Of a DNA stretch of 64,000 nucleotides, positions 54,236-62,376 are shown in pieces. Source of the stretch: Eubacteriales bacterium (GTDB lineage: Bacteria > Bacillota > Clostridia > Lachnospirales > Lachnospiraceae); contig JAUNDP010000002.1 of NCBI GenBank assembly GCA_030526005.1, forward strand, positions 62,001-126,000, in the 5' to 3' direction. Every line of letters begins with the position of its first letter. Position 1 is the first letter of the stretch. The notes below the pieces were generated by a model. It ran no database searches and was not told the origin of the DNA. It saw nothing but the letters and a program-made list of their open reading frames with translations. Made by a program: the position numbers and the translations under genes.

Positions 54236-55003
54236 TTAGTAAATGCTCAAAATCATATAGATGAATCCCATCGCAAGCATTTCACATGGAAGGCCCCTGT
54301 AAGCAAGACCTGTTCTTGCGAACTTCAGCGTCTTTTTTACAGAAATAAACATCACAACCGGAACAGCAATCGTCCAGATCATTCCGGCAAGCTCTCCAAA
54401 GCTTTCCATCGCAAACGGTCTTGAAAAGATAACCATTGGAATAACCAAAAGAAGGCTGTGCGTATTTCTGCTTCTCTTTTTCAGCACTCCGTTTGTGAAA
54501 GCCAGTACAAGTCCTGCCACTAAGAATGCAAACGTTGTCTCGAGAAAACTCTTCGACTGGAAAGAAGCCTCAAAAATGGTATTCCCAAAAATGCTTCCTC
54601 CAGCGCAAAATTCTCTGACTGCTGCCAGTAAAATCCAAAATCCCCATGCGATTCCGGATTCCCAGAAAATTTCGCCATATTCTGCATCCATCTCTGTCAT
54701 CAATACATGTTTTGCCGCCAAAAGTCCTACAATAAATGTCATGATCCACAGTCCATTGCTGACTTCGATTCCAAGCTGAGTAAATCCAAGAAGAAATGCG
54801 CTGGCACAGACAGCCCCTGTTCCAATCAATACGCTCAGTCTTACGCTCCACAATGGCGCAAAAGGTTCCAGCAGATTTTTCAGAAACTCTGCAAATACGA
54901 CTGCAAAAATCACCAGAATTCCGGCTGCAAATGCTTCTTTCATGCCGGCAGAAAACAATACGATTCCAAGTGCAAATGCCTCTGCAGGATATTTCAGTTT
55001 CAT
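54236..55003 (-). CDS. RnfA/RnfE-like membrane subunit
   Basis: 255 residues with about seven membrane helices. The stretch WGFWILLAAVREFCAGGSIF resembles the RnfE/NqrD signature (..REILGxGTLFG), and the gene follows C, D and G. The N-terminal half, GIVLFSAGMKEAFAAGILVI, is divergent. Rnf complexes need both A and E, which face each other around an iron-sulfur site. Only this one protein is present. It could form a homodimer or serve a simplified complex; assignment to E rather than A is uncertain. Confidence 0.7.
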   Translation of the reverse strand: MKLKYPAEAFALGIVLFSAGMKEAFAAGILVIFAVVFAEFLKNLLEPFAPLWSVRLSVLIGTGAVCASAFLLGFTQLGIEVSNGLWIMTFIVGLLAAKHVLMTEMDAEYGEIFWESGIAWGFWILLAAVREFCAGGSIFGNTIFEASFQSKSFLETTFAFLVAGLVLAFTNGVLKKRSRNTHSLLLVIPMVIFSRPFAMESFGELAGMIWTIAVPVVMFISVKKTLKFARTGLAYRGLPCEMLAMGFIYMILSIY

Positions 55004-55021
55004 ATCATATCCTCCATTCTC

Positions 55022-56323
55022 TTATTTTGCCGAGTTTAAAAATTCATATGCCTCGTTGATTCCTGTCACTGCTGCTGTGGAAGAAACCGTTGCTCCGGAT
55101 ACGGCATCTACCTGCGTTCCATTCTGCGGCGCCGGCGCCTCTTCTCTCTCCACGCCTGCGGATTCGTCAAGACACTGCTGTGCCAGTTTTACAAATCCGT
55201 TTACGGAAACACTGACTCCGGCTACAGCGTCTGTCTTGCCCTGCTCATCCATTGTCAAAAATTCCAGATTCTGATGTTCTACAAGCGCTGCTGCAAGAGC
55301 TTCTGCCTGTTCTTTCCAGGTCGGACCGTCCTCTGTCATCACATACTCGCCTTCCTCAGACATCACGCTCTTCTTCTTGCCGTCTTCTCCGACTGCTTCC
55401 CATACAACCTCTGTGATCTTTCCGTCTTTTACAGTGATATTTACCTGATCGGTAAATCCGCTGCTGTCTGGTCCTTCTGTTTTCGCTTCATATGTTCCGT
55501 CTTTTAATTCCAGTTTTTCTGTCAGTCCGGCAGCTTCTTTCATGCACTCCTCTGCAAGACTTGCAAATCCTCCGACTGAAATGCTTACGCCGTTTACGGC
55601 ATCTGTCTTGCCCTGTTCATCCATATTTAAAAAGCTTAAGTTCTGATTTTCGATGACTGCTGCTGCAAGAGCTTCTGCCTGTTCTTTCCAGGTCAGACCG
55701 TCCTCTGTCATCACATACTCGCCTTCCTCAGACATCACACTCTTCTTCTTGCCGTCTTCTCCGACTGCTTCCCACACAACTTCTGTAATCTTTCCGTCTT
55801 TCACAGTCATTGTCATCTGATCGGTAAATCCGCTGCTGTCTGCGCTGTCAGCCTTCGCCTCATATGTGCCGTCCTGAAGTTCTGCTCCTTCCAGCTCATC
55901 TGCTGATGACTCTTCTTCTCCTCCAAGACTCATTCCCGGAAGATATACAGGAGCCTCCACACCTTCAAACTGGCTTAAAAACTCCGGTTCTGTGATTCTA
56001 GAACCGACATTCGGCGTCTCGCTCTGCTCTGTCACTTCTACTTTTGTCACTTTTTTTCCATCTGCATCGAACGATACATTCATCACAATGTCTCCGCCGT
56101 ATCCTTTTTTCTTCACTGTCACGACGTATCCATTTTCTGTTTTTACTGCTTTTTCAATATTTTCAGCGCCGCTTACATCCAGCTCTTCTAATACTTTTTC
56201 CTCTGTTGTGGATGCAGTTGTATTTTCATTTTTGGAAAGAGCTTTTGATCCTGCAATCACTCCGAAAGAAAGCGCTGTCACCAATGCCAGTGCAAGGATT
56301 CCTCTTACATTTTTATTTTTCAT
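55022..56323 (-). CDS. RnfG-like flavoprotein with two inserted FMN-domain-like repeats
   Basis: 433 residues. A signal anchor (7-27) faces the rest outward. Residues 60-130 are the first half of an RnfG FMN-binding domain (KKGYGGDIVMNVSFDADGK, ETPNVGSRI). The second half, with the flavinylation motif DAVSGATVSS (406-415), comes only at the C-terminus. In between are two repeats of 124 residues (151-274 and 275-398), each DGTYEAK..DSSGFTDQ through DAV-GVS-SV. Each repeat resembles an FMN_bind domain with an altered SGAT motif (NGVSIS, AGVSVS). Up to three covalent flavins are conceivable. GGGAGG precedes the ATG. Confidence 0.8.
   Translation of the reverse strand: MKNKNVRGILALALVTALSFGVIAGSKALSKNENTTASTTEEKVLEELDVSGAENIEKAVKTENGYVVTVKKKGYGGDIVMNVSFDADGKKVTKVEVTEQSETPNVGSRITEPEFLSQFEGVEAPVYLPGMSLGGEEESSADELEGAELQDGTYEAKADSADSSGFTDQMTMTVKDGKITEVVWEAVGEDGKKKSVMSEEGEYVMTEDGLTWKEQAEALAAAVIENQNLSFLNMDEQGKTDAVNGVSISVGGFASLAEECMKEAAGLTEKLELKDGTYEAKTEGPDSSGFTDQVNITVKDGKITEVVWEAVGEDGKKKSVMSEEGEYVMTEDGPTWKEQAEALAAALVEHQNLEFLTMDEQGKTDAVAGVSVSVNGFVKLAQQCLDESAGVEREEAPAPQNGTQVDAVSGATVSSTAAVTGINEAYEFLNSAK
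55200..55882 (-). repeat. Tandem coding repeat inside the RnfG-like gene
   Basis: Two direct copies with a period of 372 bases (124 codons), about 55200-55510 and 55572-55882. Long stretches are identical at DNA level (for example around CTTCTGCCTGTTCTTTCCAG), which points to a recent in-frame duplication. Confidence 0.85.
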
Positions 56324-56338
56324 ATAATTTTCCTCCCG

Positions 56339-57280
56339 TTATTTTCTCTTCGTCCCATAGACATGTTTTCTGTAAAGCATGGACAGCACGCCTGCAAGAC
56401 AGTTTGCTGTCAGAATACCAAAGCAGATTCCTTCCGGATAATTGCTCCAGATACGAATTCCGGCGGTGATGACTCCTGCTGTAAAGGCATACAAAAGTCT
56501 TCCTCTTCTTGAGAGAAAAGCATAATCCGTGAGCATATAACATCCTCCCATGATCAATCCGCCTCCAAACAGATTCATCAGGATATCTCCTGTAAATAAT
56601 CCATCCGGTCCAAATACAAATGTAAGTACCACAACTGTAGCGATATAAGTAAATGTGCCTTCCATATTGACAATTCCCTTATAGCACATATATCCAAATC
56701 CGATCAGAAGAAGCAGTTTACTTGTCTCTCCCATGGCTCCTGGCATCTCTCCCAGAAACATCTGCATATAGCTGTATCCTGCTTCTGCTCCGCCTTTTAC
56801 TGTTCCAAGAACGGTTGCGGCTGAGATCGCATCCGTCTGTAAAGTCTGCGGCACAACATACTGCATAACGGATGCCGGCCACACTACCATGACAAGAAGT
56901 CTTCCCATCAGCGCTGGATTTACAAAGTTATTTCCAATTCCTCCAAACATCTGTTTTACAAATATAATACTGAACACATCTGCTGCTACTAAAACCCATA
57001 CCGGAACCGTCACCGGCATATTAAAAACTAAAAGCAGTCCTGTCACAACGGCGCTGAAATCGCTTGCTGTAACCTGCTTCTTTGTGATCTTCTGCCATAA
57101 GTATTCTGTCACAACGCAGACACTGACTGATAATCCGGCAAGATAAAACGCCCGGATTCCAAAATAGTAGATCGCTCCCAACAATGCAGGTATCAGAGAA
57201 ATCGCAACATTCATCATGACCTTTCTTGTGGAGTTCTCTGTACGGATATGAGGTCCGTTTATCACTCTTGTCTGACTCAT
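56339..57280 (-). CDS. rnfD: Rnf-like electron transport complex subunit D
   Basis: 313 residues from the ATG at 57280, which overlaps the RnfC stop by ATGA; an open frame extends to 57424. The start INGPHIRTENSTRKVMMNVA is typical of RnfD/NqrB. Nine or so membrane helices follow. The FMN site reads DAISAATVLG, where most RnfD proteins have SGAT, so Gly is changed to Ala while the Thr acceptor is kept. It would pass electrons across the membrane from RnfC to the outward flavoprotein. Confidence 0.9.
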   Translation of the reverse strand: MSQTRVINGPHIRTENSTRKVMMNVAISLIPALLGAIYYFGIRAFYLAGLSVSVCVVTEYLWQKITKKQVTASDFSAVVTGLLLVFNMPVTVPVWVLVAADVFSIIFVKQMFGGIGNNFVNPALMGRLLVMVVWPASVMQYVVPQTLQTDAISAATVLGTVKGGAEAGYSYMQMFLGEMPGAMGETSKLLLLIGFGYMCYKGIVNMEGTFTYIATVVVLTFVFGPDGLFTGDILMNLFGGGLIMGGCYMLTDYAFLSRRGRLLYAFTAGVITAGIRIWSNYPEGICFGILTANCLAGVLSMLYRKHVYGTKRK

Positions 57281-58656
57281 GATTTCTTCACCGCCCTTTC
57301 TCTCATTCTCTGCTTCACGATATCTCTGGCTGTCCTTGTTCTGACAGACAGTTCTCGTTTTGCAGGGCAGGCGTAAGAACAGCAGCCACATGCAATACAT
57401 TCGCTCGCATACAGCTTCTCGCATAAATCATAGTCTTCATCCATCAGTGCAAATTCAATCTGATAGGGAGTCAGTCCCGCCGGACACACGCTTTCGCATC
57501 TTGTGCATCGAATGCAGGGCTGTTCTTCATACTGCTGATCCGGAAGCACTAAGATTCCTGACGTATTCTTTGTCACATAAAACAGCTCGCTCTCTCCGTC
57601 CCAGTCAGAAGCCACACATGGTCCTGTCATCGGTCCTCCGGCGATGATTCTGTTTTGTTTTACCGTCACTCCACCGCACAGTTCAAGCAGCTCTTTTGCA
57701 GATGTTCCGATTGGTACGAGATAATTGCCCGGTTCTTTTACCCAGCCTGTCACGGTAACGATTCTTCTTGTGAGAGGCATTTTGCCCAGCAGCATATCCG
57801 CTGTCGCTTTTGCAGTTCCGATGTTTGAGACAATCACCCCCACATCCGCCGGAAGCCCTCCCATAGGAACTTCTCTGTTCAGGACAGCCTGAATCAACTG
57901 GCGTTCTCCTCCCTGAGGATATTTTGTCGGAAGAACACAGACTTCCACTGTTCCTTCTCCTTCTGTCATACTGTTTCTTTTTGCTTCTTCCAGAATTTTT
58001 TTCAGCGCCTCTGCCGCTTCCGGCTTGTTGTCTTCGATACAGATATACGCTTTTTCTGCCCCGGATGCTTTCAGCATCAGACGCACTCCATTGACTGCAG
58101 CATATCCATTTTCAACTATCAAGCGGTAGTCACACGTTAAAAACGGCTCGCACTCTGCGGCATTTATGAGAAGCGCATCAATTTTCTGCTTCGTCTCATA
58201 TTTCTTGTGAGTCGGGAATCCTGCTCCTCCCATACCGGTCAGACCACCATCGCGGATTCCTGCAATGATTTCCTCTCTCGTAAGATCAGCCAGCTTTACT
58301 GCCTCTTTTTCATAGCTCTTTTTTTCTTCCTGCTGTTCACCTTCACTTTTTATGATACAGCTTAAAATGTTGCGTCCCTGGTTCGACACTTCTTTCACTT
58401 CCATGACTTCGCCGCTTACGCTGGCATGAAGCGGTGCTGCCATGAAGGCTTCAGGATTTCCGATTCTGTCGCCTCTTTTCACTTTATCCCCAGGTTTTAC
58501 CAAAAGTCCACACTTTCCTCCAAAGGACTGTTCGGACAAGATAGTCACGGTCTTGGGCCAGTAGATCTGAACCTGCCGATTCATCGTCATCGACTTGTCA
58601 TAACCGTCTGTTGGATGCACTCCGCCGGGGAATCCTTTTTTTTCTCTTTTTCGCAT
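57277..58656 (-). CDS. rnfC: Rnf-like electron transport complex subunit C
   Basis: 459 residues from the ATG at 58656 (GGAGGAG 8 bases upstream). N-terminal barrel-sandwich FPGGVHPTDGYDKS, then the NADH/FMN domain with GGLTGMGGAGFPTHKK and LLINAAECEPFLTCDY. A SLBB domain follows (GWVKEPGNYLVPIGTS), with two ferredoxin clusters CIRCTRCESVCP and CIACGCCSYACP. All key residues look intact. It should oxidise NADH (or ferredoxin in partner-containing complexes) on the cytosolic side. First gene of a C-D-G-E/A operon without RnfB. Confidence 0.93.
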   Translation of the reverse strand: MRKREKKGFPGGVHPTDGYDKSMTMNRQVQIYWPKTVTILSEQSFGGKCGLLVKPGDKVKRGDRIGNPEAFMAAPLHASVSGEVMEVKEVSNQGRNILSCIIKSEGEQQEEKKSYEKEAVKLADLTREEIIAGIRDGGLTGMGGAGFPTHKKYETKQKIDALLINAAECEPFLTCDYRLIVENGYAAVNGVRLMLKASGAEKAYICIEDNKPEAAEALKKILEEAKRNSMTEGEGTVEVCVLPTKYPQGGERQLIQAVLNREVPMGGLPADVGVIVSNIGTAKATADMLLGKMPLTRRIVTVTGWVKEPGNYLVPIGTSAKELLELCGGVTVKQNRIIAGGPMTGPCVASDWDGESELFYVTKNTSGILVLPDQQYEEQPCIRCTRCESVCPAGLTPYQIEFALMDEDYDLCEKLYASECIACGCCSYACPAKRELSVRTRTARDIVKQRMRERAVKKS

Positions 58657-58750
58657 GCCTTGTTCTCCTCCATCTGTTTGTGACAATAACAGTCAGATTT
58701 GCTGCTCTTTCATTGTCTTTTTGTTCGTTCTATCGCTGACATACTTATAT

Positions 58751-58779
58751 AAGATATCATATAAAATCTCGTTTTGCAA
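58751..58779 (-). promoter_or_regulatory. Likely promoter of the Rnf-like operon
   Basis: Minus strand TTGCAA (58774-58779) and TATCTT (58751-58756), 17-base spacer, about 95 bases before the rnfC start. Confidence 0.5.
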
Positions 58780-58880
58780 TGTGCTTTATTTTGGATTTTT
58801 TCTCTTTTTTTCTTTTTAAATTTAGACAAAAAATCAATTTTTTCTCTGACTAAAGCCACGCCCGTTCCTGATATTTCCAA

Positions 58881-58926
58881 AAAAAATCTTCAGACTTTAT
58901 TATTATTCAAAGTCTGAAGATTTTTT
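58881..58926. terminator. Terminator of the AIM24 gene
   Basis: AAAAAATCTTCAGACTTT (58881-58898) pairs perfectly with AAAGTCTGAAGATTTTTT (58909-58926). A and T runs on both sides make it bidirectional. Confidence 0.88.
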
Positions 58927-58942
58927 ATTCCTTTTTCTGTGC

Positions 58943-59785
58943 TTATGACTGACTTGTATTCATGTCCATTGATTTTGTGCTGGTAAGTCCCATCATCTGT
59001 GCTGTCTCCAGTGTCTTATACACCTTGATTGTAGGCGCCAGCCAAACCTGACCTGTACCTCTGTACACATTTACAAGACCTTCGCCGCTGACTGCTGATC
59101 CAATCAGTGTCTTGGCGCTTCGCTCTACTGTAAAGTCCAGAGAACTGGAACGCAGAACAGCAAAATTTCCATCTACCTTCAATGTATCATTATACAGATC
59201 AATTATATCAATCTCTGCCATTGGAACCATAGATTCTAAGATTACAATCCCCGGACCAGTGAGCTGCTGCTGGAAGAAGCTCTCCCCTCCGGCGATTGCC
59301 GATGAAATTGTTCTCTGCGAAATAGTCTGAACCGTTACGCTGCCCTGAGAACAGTAAAACATTCCATCGTCAATGATAATCGACTCCCTGTCTGCCAGTT
59401 CCAGTACAAGAAAATGTTTAAAAGAAGGTTCCAAAACAAGAAGACCTGTTCCGCTGTATTCTGGCTGTGCTGTCTGCTCCCCTGTCACAGCGCCTCTCAC
59501 AAAACGCCCCAATGCGTTTCCAATCGTCACACCGCTGACCATTTTAATGTCTCCCTGAAAATAACTCATAGACCCTTTTTCAATCGTTACTTTCTCATTG
59601 TTCAAATACAGCGCAATCTGTCTGACTCTGATATGCTGCTGTTCCATAAAATAAACCTGCTGTGCCATGGAAGGGTTTGAGATTCCAAGCAGTTTTTCAT
59701 ACTCTAAAACTTCCACACGCAGCCCTCTGCTTTGATATTCTTCGATTACTCTTATGTTTTCTCTTGTTCCTGTCGCAGTTTTCAT
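58943..59785 (-). CDS. AIM24 family protein
   Basis: 280 residues, all beta with Gly turns. It matches the AIM24 (TRAP-like/tubby-like) family: IEKGSMSYFQGDIKMVSG, GNALGRFVRGAVTGEQ, YSGTGLLVLEPSFKHFLVLE, DDGMFYCSQGSVTVQT, ESFFQQQLTGPGIVILES, FTVERSAKTLIGSAVSGEGL and YRGTGQVWLAP. No signal peptide or membrane helix. The biochemical function of bacterial AIM24 proteins is not known. GAGGGATC precedes the ATG. It lies next to a LURP-one-like gene with a related beta-barrel fold. Confidence 0.85.
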   Translation of the reverse strand: MKTATGTRENIRVIEEYQSRGLRVEVLEYEKLLGISNPSMAQQVYFMEQQHIRVRQIALYLNNEKVTIEKGSMSYFQGDIKMVSGVTIGNALGRFVRGAVTGEQTAQPEYSGTGLLVLEPSFKHFLVLELADRESIIIDDGMFYCSQGSVTVQTISQRTISSAIAGGESFFQQQLTGPGIVILESMVPMAEIDIIDLYNDTLKVDGNFAVLRSSSLDFTVERSAKTLIGSAVSGEGLVNVYRGTGQVWLAPTIKVYKTLETAQMMGLTSTKSMDMNTSQS

Positions 59786-59844
59786 CGTTTGATCCCTCTT
59801 TCGCTTTCCTTATTTCTATTGCCGTTTCCATTGATTCCGATATT

Positions 59845-59856
59845 TAACAGCTGTTA
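59845..59856. promoter_or_regulatory. Perfect 12-base palindrome upstream of the AIM24 gene
   Basis: TAACAGCTGTTA, about 60 bases before the start codon. Possible operator. The rest of 59786-60059 is AT-rich with no gene or clear promoter. Confidence 0.3.
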
Positions 59857-60059
59857 TGTGTCTTCTTATTTCTTTATTATTTATTTTTATATCTCAATAC
59901 TTTTTTATTCACGCCGTATTATGGAATCCCTCATTTCATGATACGCAATTCATCTGCTTTTTCTTCGGATCTCTGCAAAAAGGCGCTCTCAAAAAAGTCT
60001 AAATTTTTCAGGAGATTTTTTTATTTCTTTTCTGTTTTCTATCATCTTCTCTTTTATTT

Positions 60060-60533
60060 TCAGTTAGTATCACTGCAGTTTGCGGCATCAATCGCAAGGA
60101 CGAGCAGGAGACCCATCCATTCATCCTGCGGATTTAAAAATTCAAGAACATAAGTGTCTCCCCATTGTAGCAACTGTTTTGAGATATGAAGGATACATTC
60201 CTCTCCTGAATAGACATTATAATTCCATCCCAGCATATCTCCTTCCACTGTCCATCCCTGAAAATTCACTTCATATCTTGGGCGAAGCAATGTAAATTTT
60301 TTCTGAATCCTCCCGACTGTTTCTCCATTGATTTCTACCTCAAAAGCAGGCAGAAATGTCATAATTTTCTCTTTAATCAATCCAATCTCCTGACCAAAAG
60401 TGTCATATACATGAAGTCGGTGTCCCAGAGAAAGCAGTTCTGCTTTCACGAAATATTTTGCTTTCCCTGACTCATCATAAATATCATATGTATCGGTCCA
60501 TGAAAAAACTCTCTGTTTTATTAATAGTCTCAT
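60060..60533 (-). CDS. LURP-one-related (tubby-like) family protein
   Basis: 157 residues. The YxLB/LURP-one pattern is visible: MRLLIKQRVFSWTDTYDIYD, SGKAKYFVKAELLSLGHRLH, VYDTFGQEIGLIKEK, FEVEINGETVGRIQKKFTLL and WNYNVYSGEECILHISKQLL. These are twelve-stranded barrels around a central helix that may bind lipid or membranes. Function in bacteria is unclear. GAGGGGG precedes the ATG. Confidence 0.85.
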   Translation of the reverse strand: MRLLIKQRVFSWTDTYDIYDESGKAKYFVKAELLSLGHRLHVYDTFGQEIGLIKEKIMTFLPAFEVEINGETVGRIQKKFTLLRPRYEVNFQGWTVEGDMLGWNYNVYSGEECILHISKQLLQWGDTYVLEFLNPQDEWMGLLLVLAIDAANCSDTN

Positions 60534-60713
60534 ATTTTTCCCCCTCTGTTTTTATAAAAATTAATGGCGTGTATTTGTCCATTCATTCCTCGCTTAGAAA
60601 AGATGAAAACTTTCTTGTTCATATATTCATAGCGTGTTAAAAATTTCTCTGTCTGTCTATTTTCTCAAAAATATAAAATCTTCCTCATTTTTCATTTCTT
60701 TTTTATTTTCACA

Positions 60714-60742
60714 TTGACTTTCCAATTATCGTATTATATAAT
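60714..60742 (+). promoter_or_regulatory. Promoter of the first MATE transporter
   Basis: TTGACT (60714-60719) and TATAAT (60737-60742), 17-base spacer. A leader of about 110 bases follows. Confidence 0.8.
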
Positions 60743-60856
60743 ATTTTCCTAAAACCTTGATAGGATGTGGATTTTTCAGGAGAAATCTTTTTTTCGCCAC
60801 ACAGTCATCATATTATGATTGTGTGGCTTTTATTGTGTTTAAAAAGGAGTGAGTTT
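60743..60856 (+). promoter_or_regulatory. Structured 5' leader of the MATE gene (candidate attenuator)
   Basis: Three hairpins follow the transcription start: CCTTGATAGG, GATTT..AAATC around TTCAGGAG, and a long stem CCACACAGTCATCAT / ATGATTGTGTGG (about 60798-60827) followed by CTTTTATTGTGTTT. The last looks like an intrinsic terminator just before the ribosome site. I did not recognise a known riboswitch class. Confidence 0.5.
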
Positions 60857-62203
60857 ATGAATCAGAATTTTATGAAAGAAAAGAAAATTTTGCCTCTTGT
60901 CCTGTCGATGTCATTGCCTATGGTAATTTCCATGGCAGTCAATTCCCTTTACAATATCGTTGACAGTTATTTTGTGGCAAAAGTGAGTGAAAATGCCATG
61001 ACAGCGCTGGCCTTAATTTATCCCATCCAGAATCTTATTACTGCTATCGCTGTTGGTTTCGGAATCGGCATTAATGCCGTGATCGCCTATTATCTGGGTT
61101 CAAACGAACAGGAAAAGTCAAACCGTGCAACGACACAAGGCTTATGCCTGAGCGTTGTCCATGGAATTTTGATGACAGTCTTTTCCATAATCGGAATGCC
61201 ATTTTTCCTTAAAATGTTTACCCCAGATGCCGAGGTAACTTCCCTCGCTCTTCAGTATTCCAATATCGCATTTTCTTTTTCCATTATCATTTCACTTGGG
61301 ATATCATTTGAAAAGATCTTTCAGGCAGTTGGAAAAATGAAAATCTCTATGCTCAGTATGATCTGCGGTTTCGCCGCCAATATCATCCTGGATCCTCTTT
61401 TGATTTTTGGTATCGGACCGTTCCCGGAAATGGGAATTGAAGGAGCTGCACTGGCTACGGGAATTGGGCAGACACTTTCCCTGGCTGTCTATCTTGTTGC
61501 TTATCTGCTCAAGACCATTCCAGTTAAATTCCAGTTGAAATATGCCTCTCCAGATCGTGTGATCTTAGGTAAAATGTATGCCGTTGGAATTCCGGCATCT
61601 TTGAATATGGCGCTTCCTTCTCTGCTGATTTCCGCATTAAATGGCATCCTGGCTGTTTACTCCGGCGCTTATGTACTGGTTCTGGGCGTATATTATAAAC
61701 TTCAGACTTTTATTTATCTGAGTGCAAACGGAATTGTTCAGGGTATCCGTCCTCTTGTCGGATACAATTTCGGCGCTGGCGAGTATCAGCGTGTTCATAA
61801 AATATACAGTACTGCCCTGCGCCTTTCTATTGTTATTATGGTAATCGGAACCGGTCTGTCATGGGCAATTCCAGAACAGCTCTTTTCACTGTTTACTACA
61901 AATGGAGAAACCATTCAAAAGGGCGTCACTGCGCTTCATATTATCAGTTTAGGATTTGTGGCTTCCTCCGTCTCGGTGACTTCTTCCGGCGCTCTGGAAG
62001 GGCTTGGTAAGGGTTTTCCTTCTCTGTTGATCTCTCTTGCCAGATATGTAGTCATCATTATCCCTGCCGCTTTTATTCTGAGCAAAATTCTTGGTGTATC
62101 AGGCGTATGGTGGGCATTCCCATTCTCTGAGATTGTGACTGCCATTTTCTCCTATTATATCTATCGAAAAAATACACCGCGTACTCAGCAGATGAAAGCT
62201 TAA
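60857..62203 (+). CDS. MATE family efflux transporter
   Basis: 448 residues from the ATG at 60857 (AAGGAGTGAG upstream; the frame is open from 60767 through the leader). Twelve membrane helices in two halves. MATE marks are MSLPMVISMAVNSLYNIVDS, AVGFGIGINAVIAYYLG, GNxDP-like IILDPLLIFGIG and IVQGIRPLVGYNFGAGEYQR. It is of the MepA/DinF-like branch and would export cationic compounds with Na+ or H+. It ends in a strong terminator. Regulation through the leader hairpin is likely. Confidence 0.93.
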   Translation: MNQNFMKEKKILPLVLSMSLPMVISMAVNSLYNIVDSYFVAKVSENAMTALALIYPIQNLITAIAVGFGIGINAVIAYYLGSNEQEKSNRATTQGLCLSVVHGILMTVFSIIGMPFFLKMFTPDAEVTSLALQYSNIAFSFSIIISLGISFEKIFQAVGKMKISMLSMICGFAANIILDPLLIFGIGPFPEMGIEGAALATGIGQTLSLAVYLVAYLLKTIPVKFQLKYASPDRVILGKMYAVGIPASLNMALPSLLISALNGILAVYSGAYVLVLGVYYKLQTFIYLSANGIVQGIRPLVGYNFGAGEYQRVHKIYSTALRLSIVIMVIGTGLSWAIPEQLFSLFTTNGETIQKGVTALHIISLGFVASSVSVTSSGALEGLGKGFPSLLISLARYVVIIIPAAFILSKILGVSGVWWAFPFSEIVTAIFSYYIYRKNTPRTQQMKA

Positions 62204-62293
62204 ATTTCTGTCTGCTGTATAAAAAAATATCTTATCATTGTTTTCTTTTGCGCGCTGTGATATTCTATATTTATTATTTATGGTTTGAAACGC

Positions 62294-62332
62294 TCCCGAA
62301 TACAAAGGCTATTTGTATTCGGGATTTTTTTT
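62294..62332 (+). terminator. Terminator of the first MATE gene
   Basis: TCCCGAATACAAA (62294-62306) pairs with TTTGTATTCGGGA (62312-62324), followed by eight Ts. Confidence 0.9.
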
Positions 62333-62364
62333 AAGTAATAATAAAATAACAACTGGAGGATAAA

Positions 62365-62376
62365 ATGTTAAAATGA
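62365..62376 (+). other. Three-codon mini-ORF overlapping the second MATE start
   Basis: ATG TTA AAA TGA sits at the ideal distance from GGAGG (62355-62359), and its stop overlaps the ATG of the MATE gene (ATGA). The MATE start itself is 13 bases from the GGAGG. Initiation at the mini-ORF with reinitiation is possible. Confidence 0.35.
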
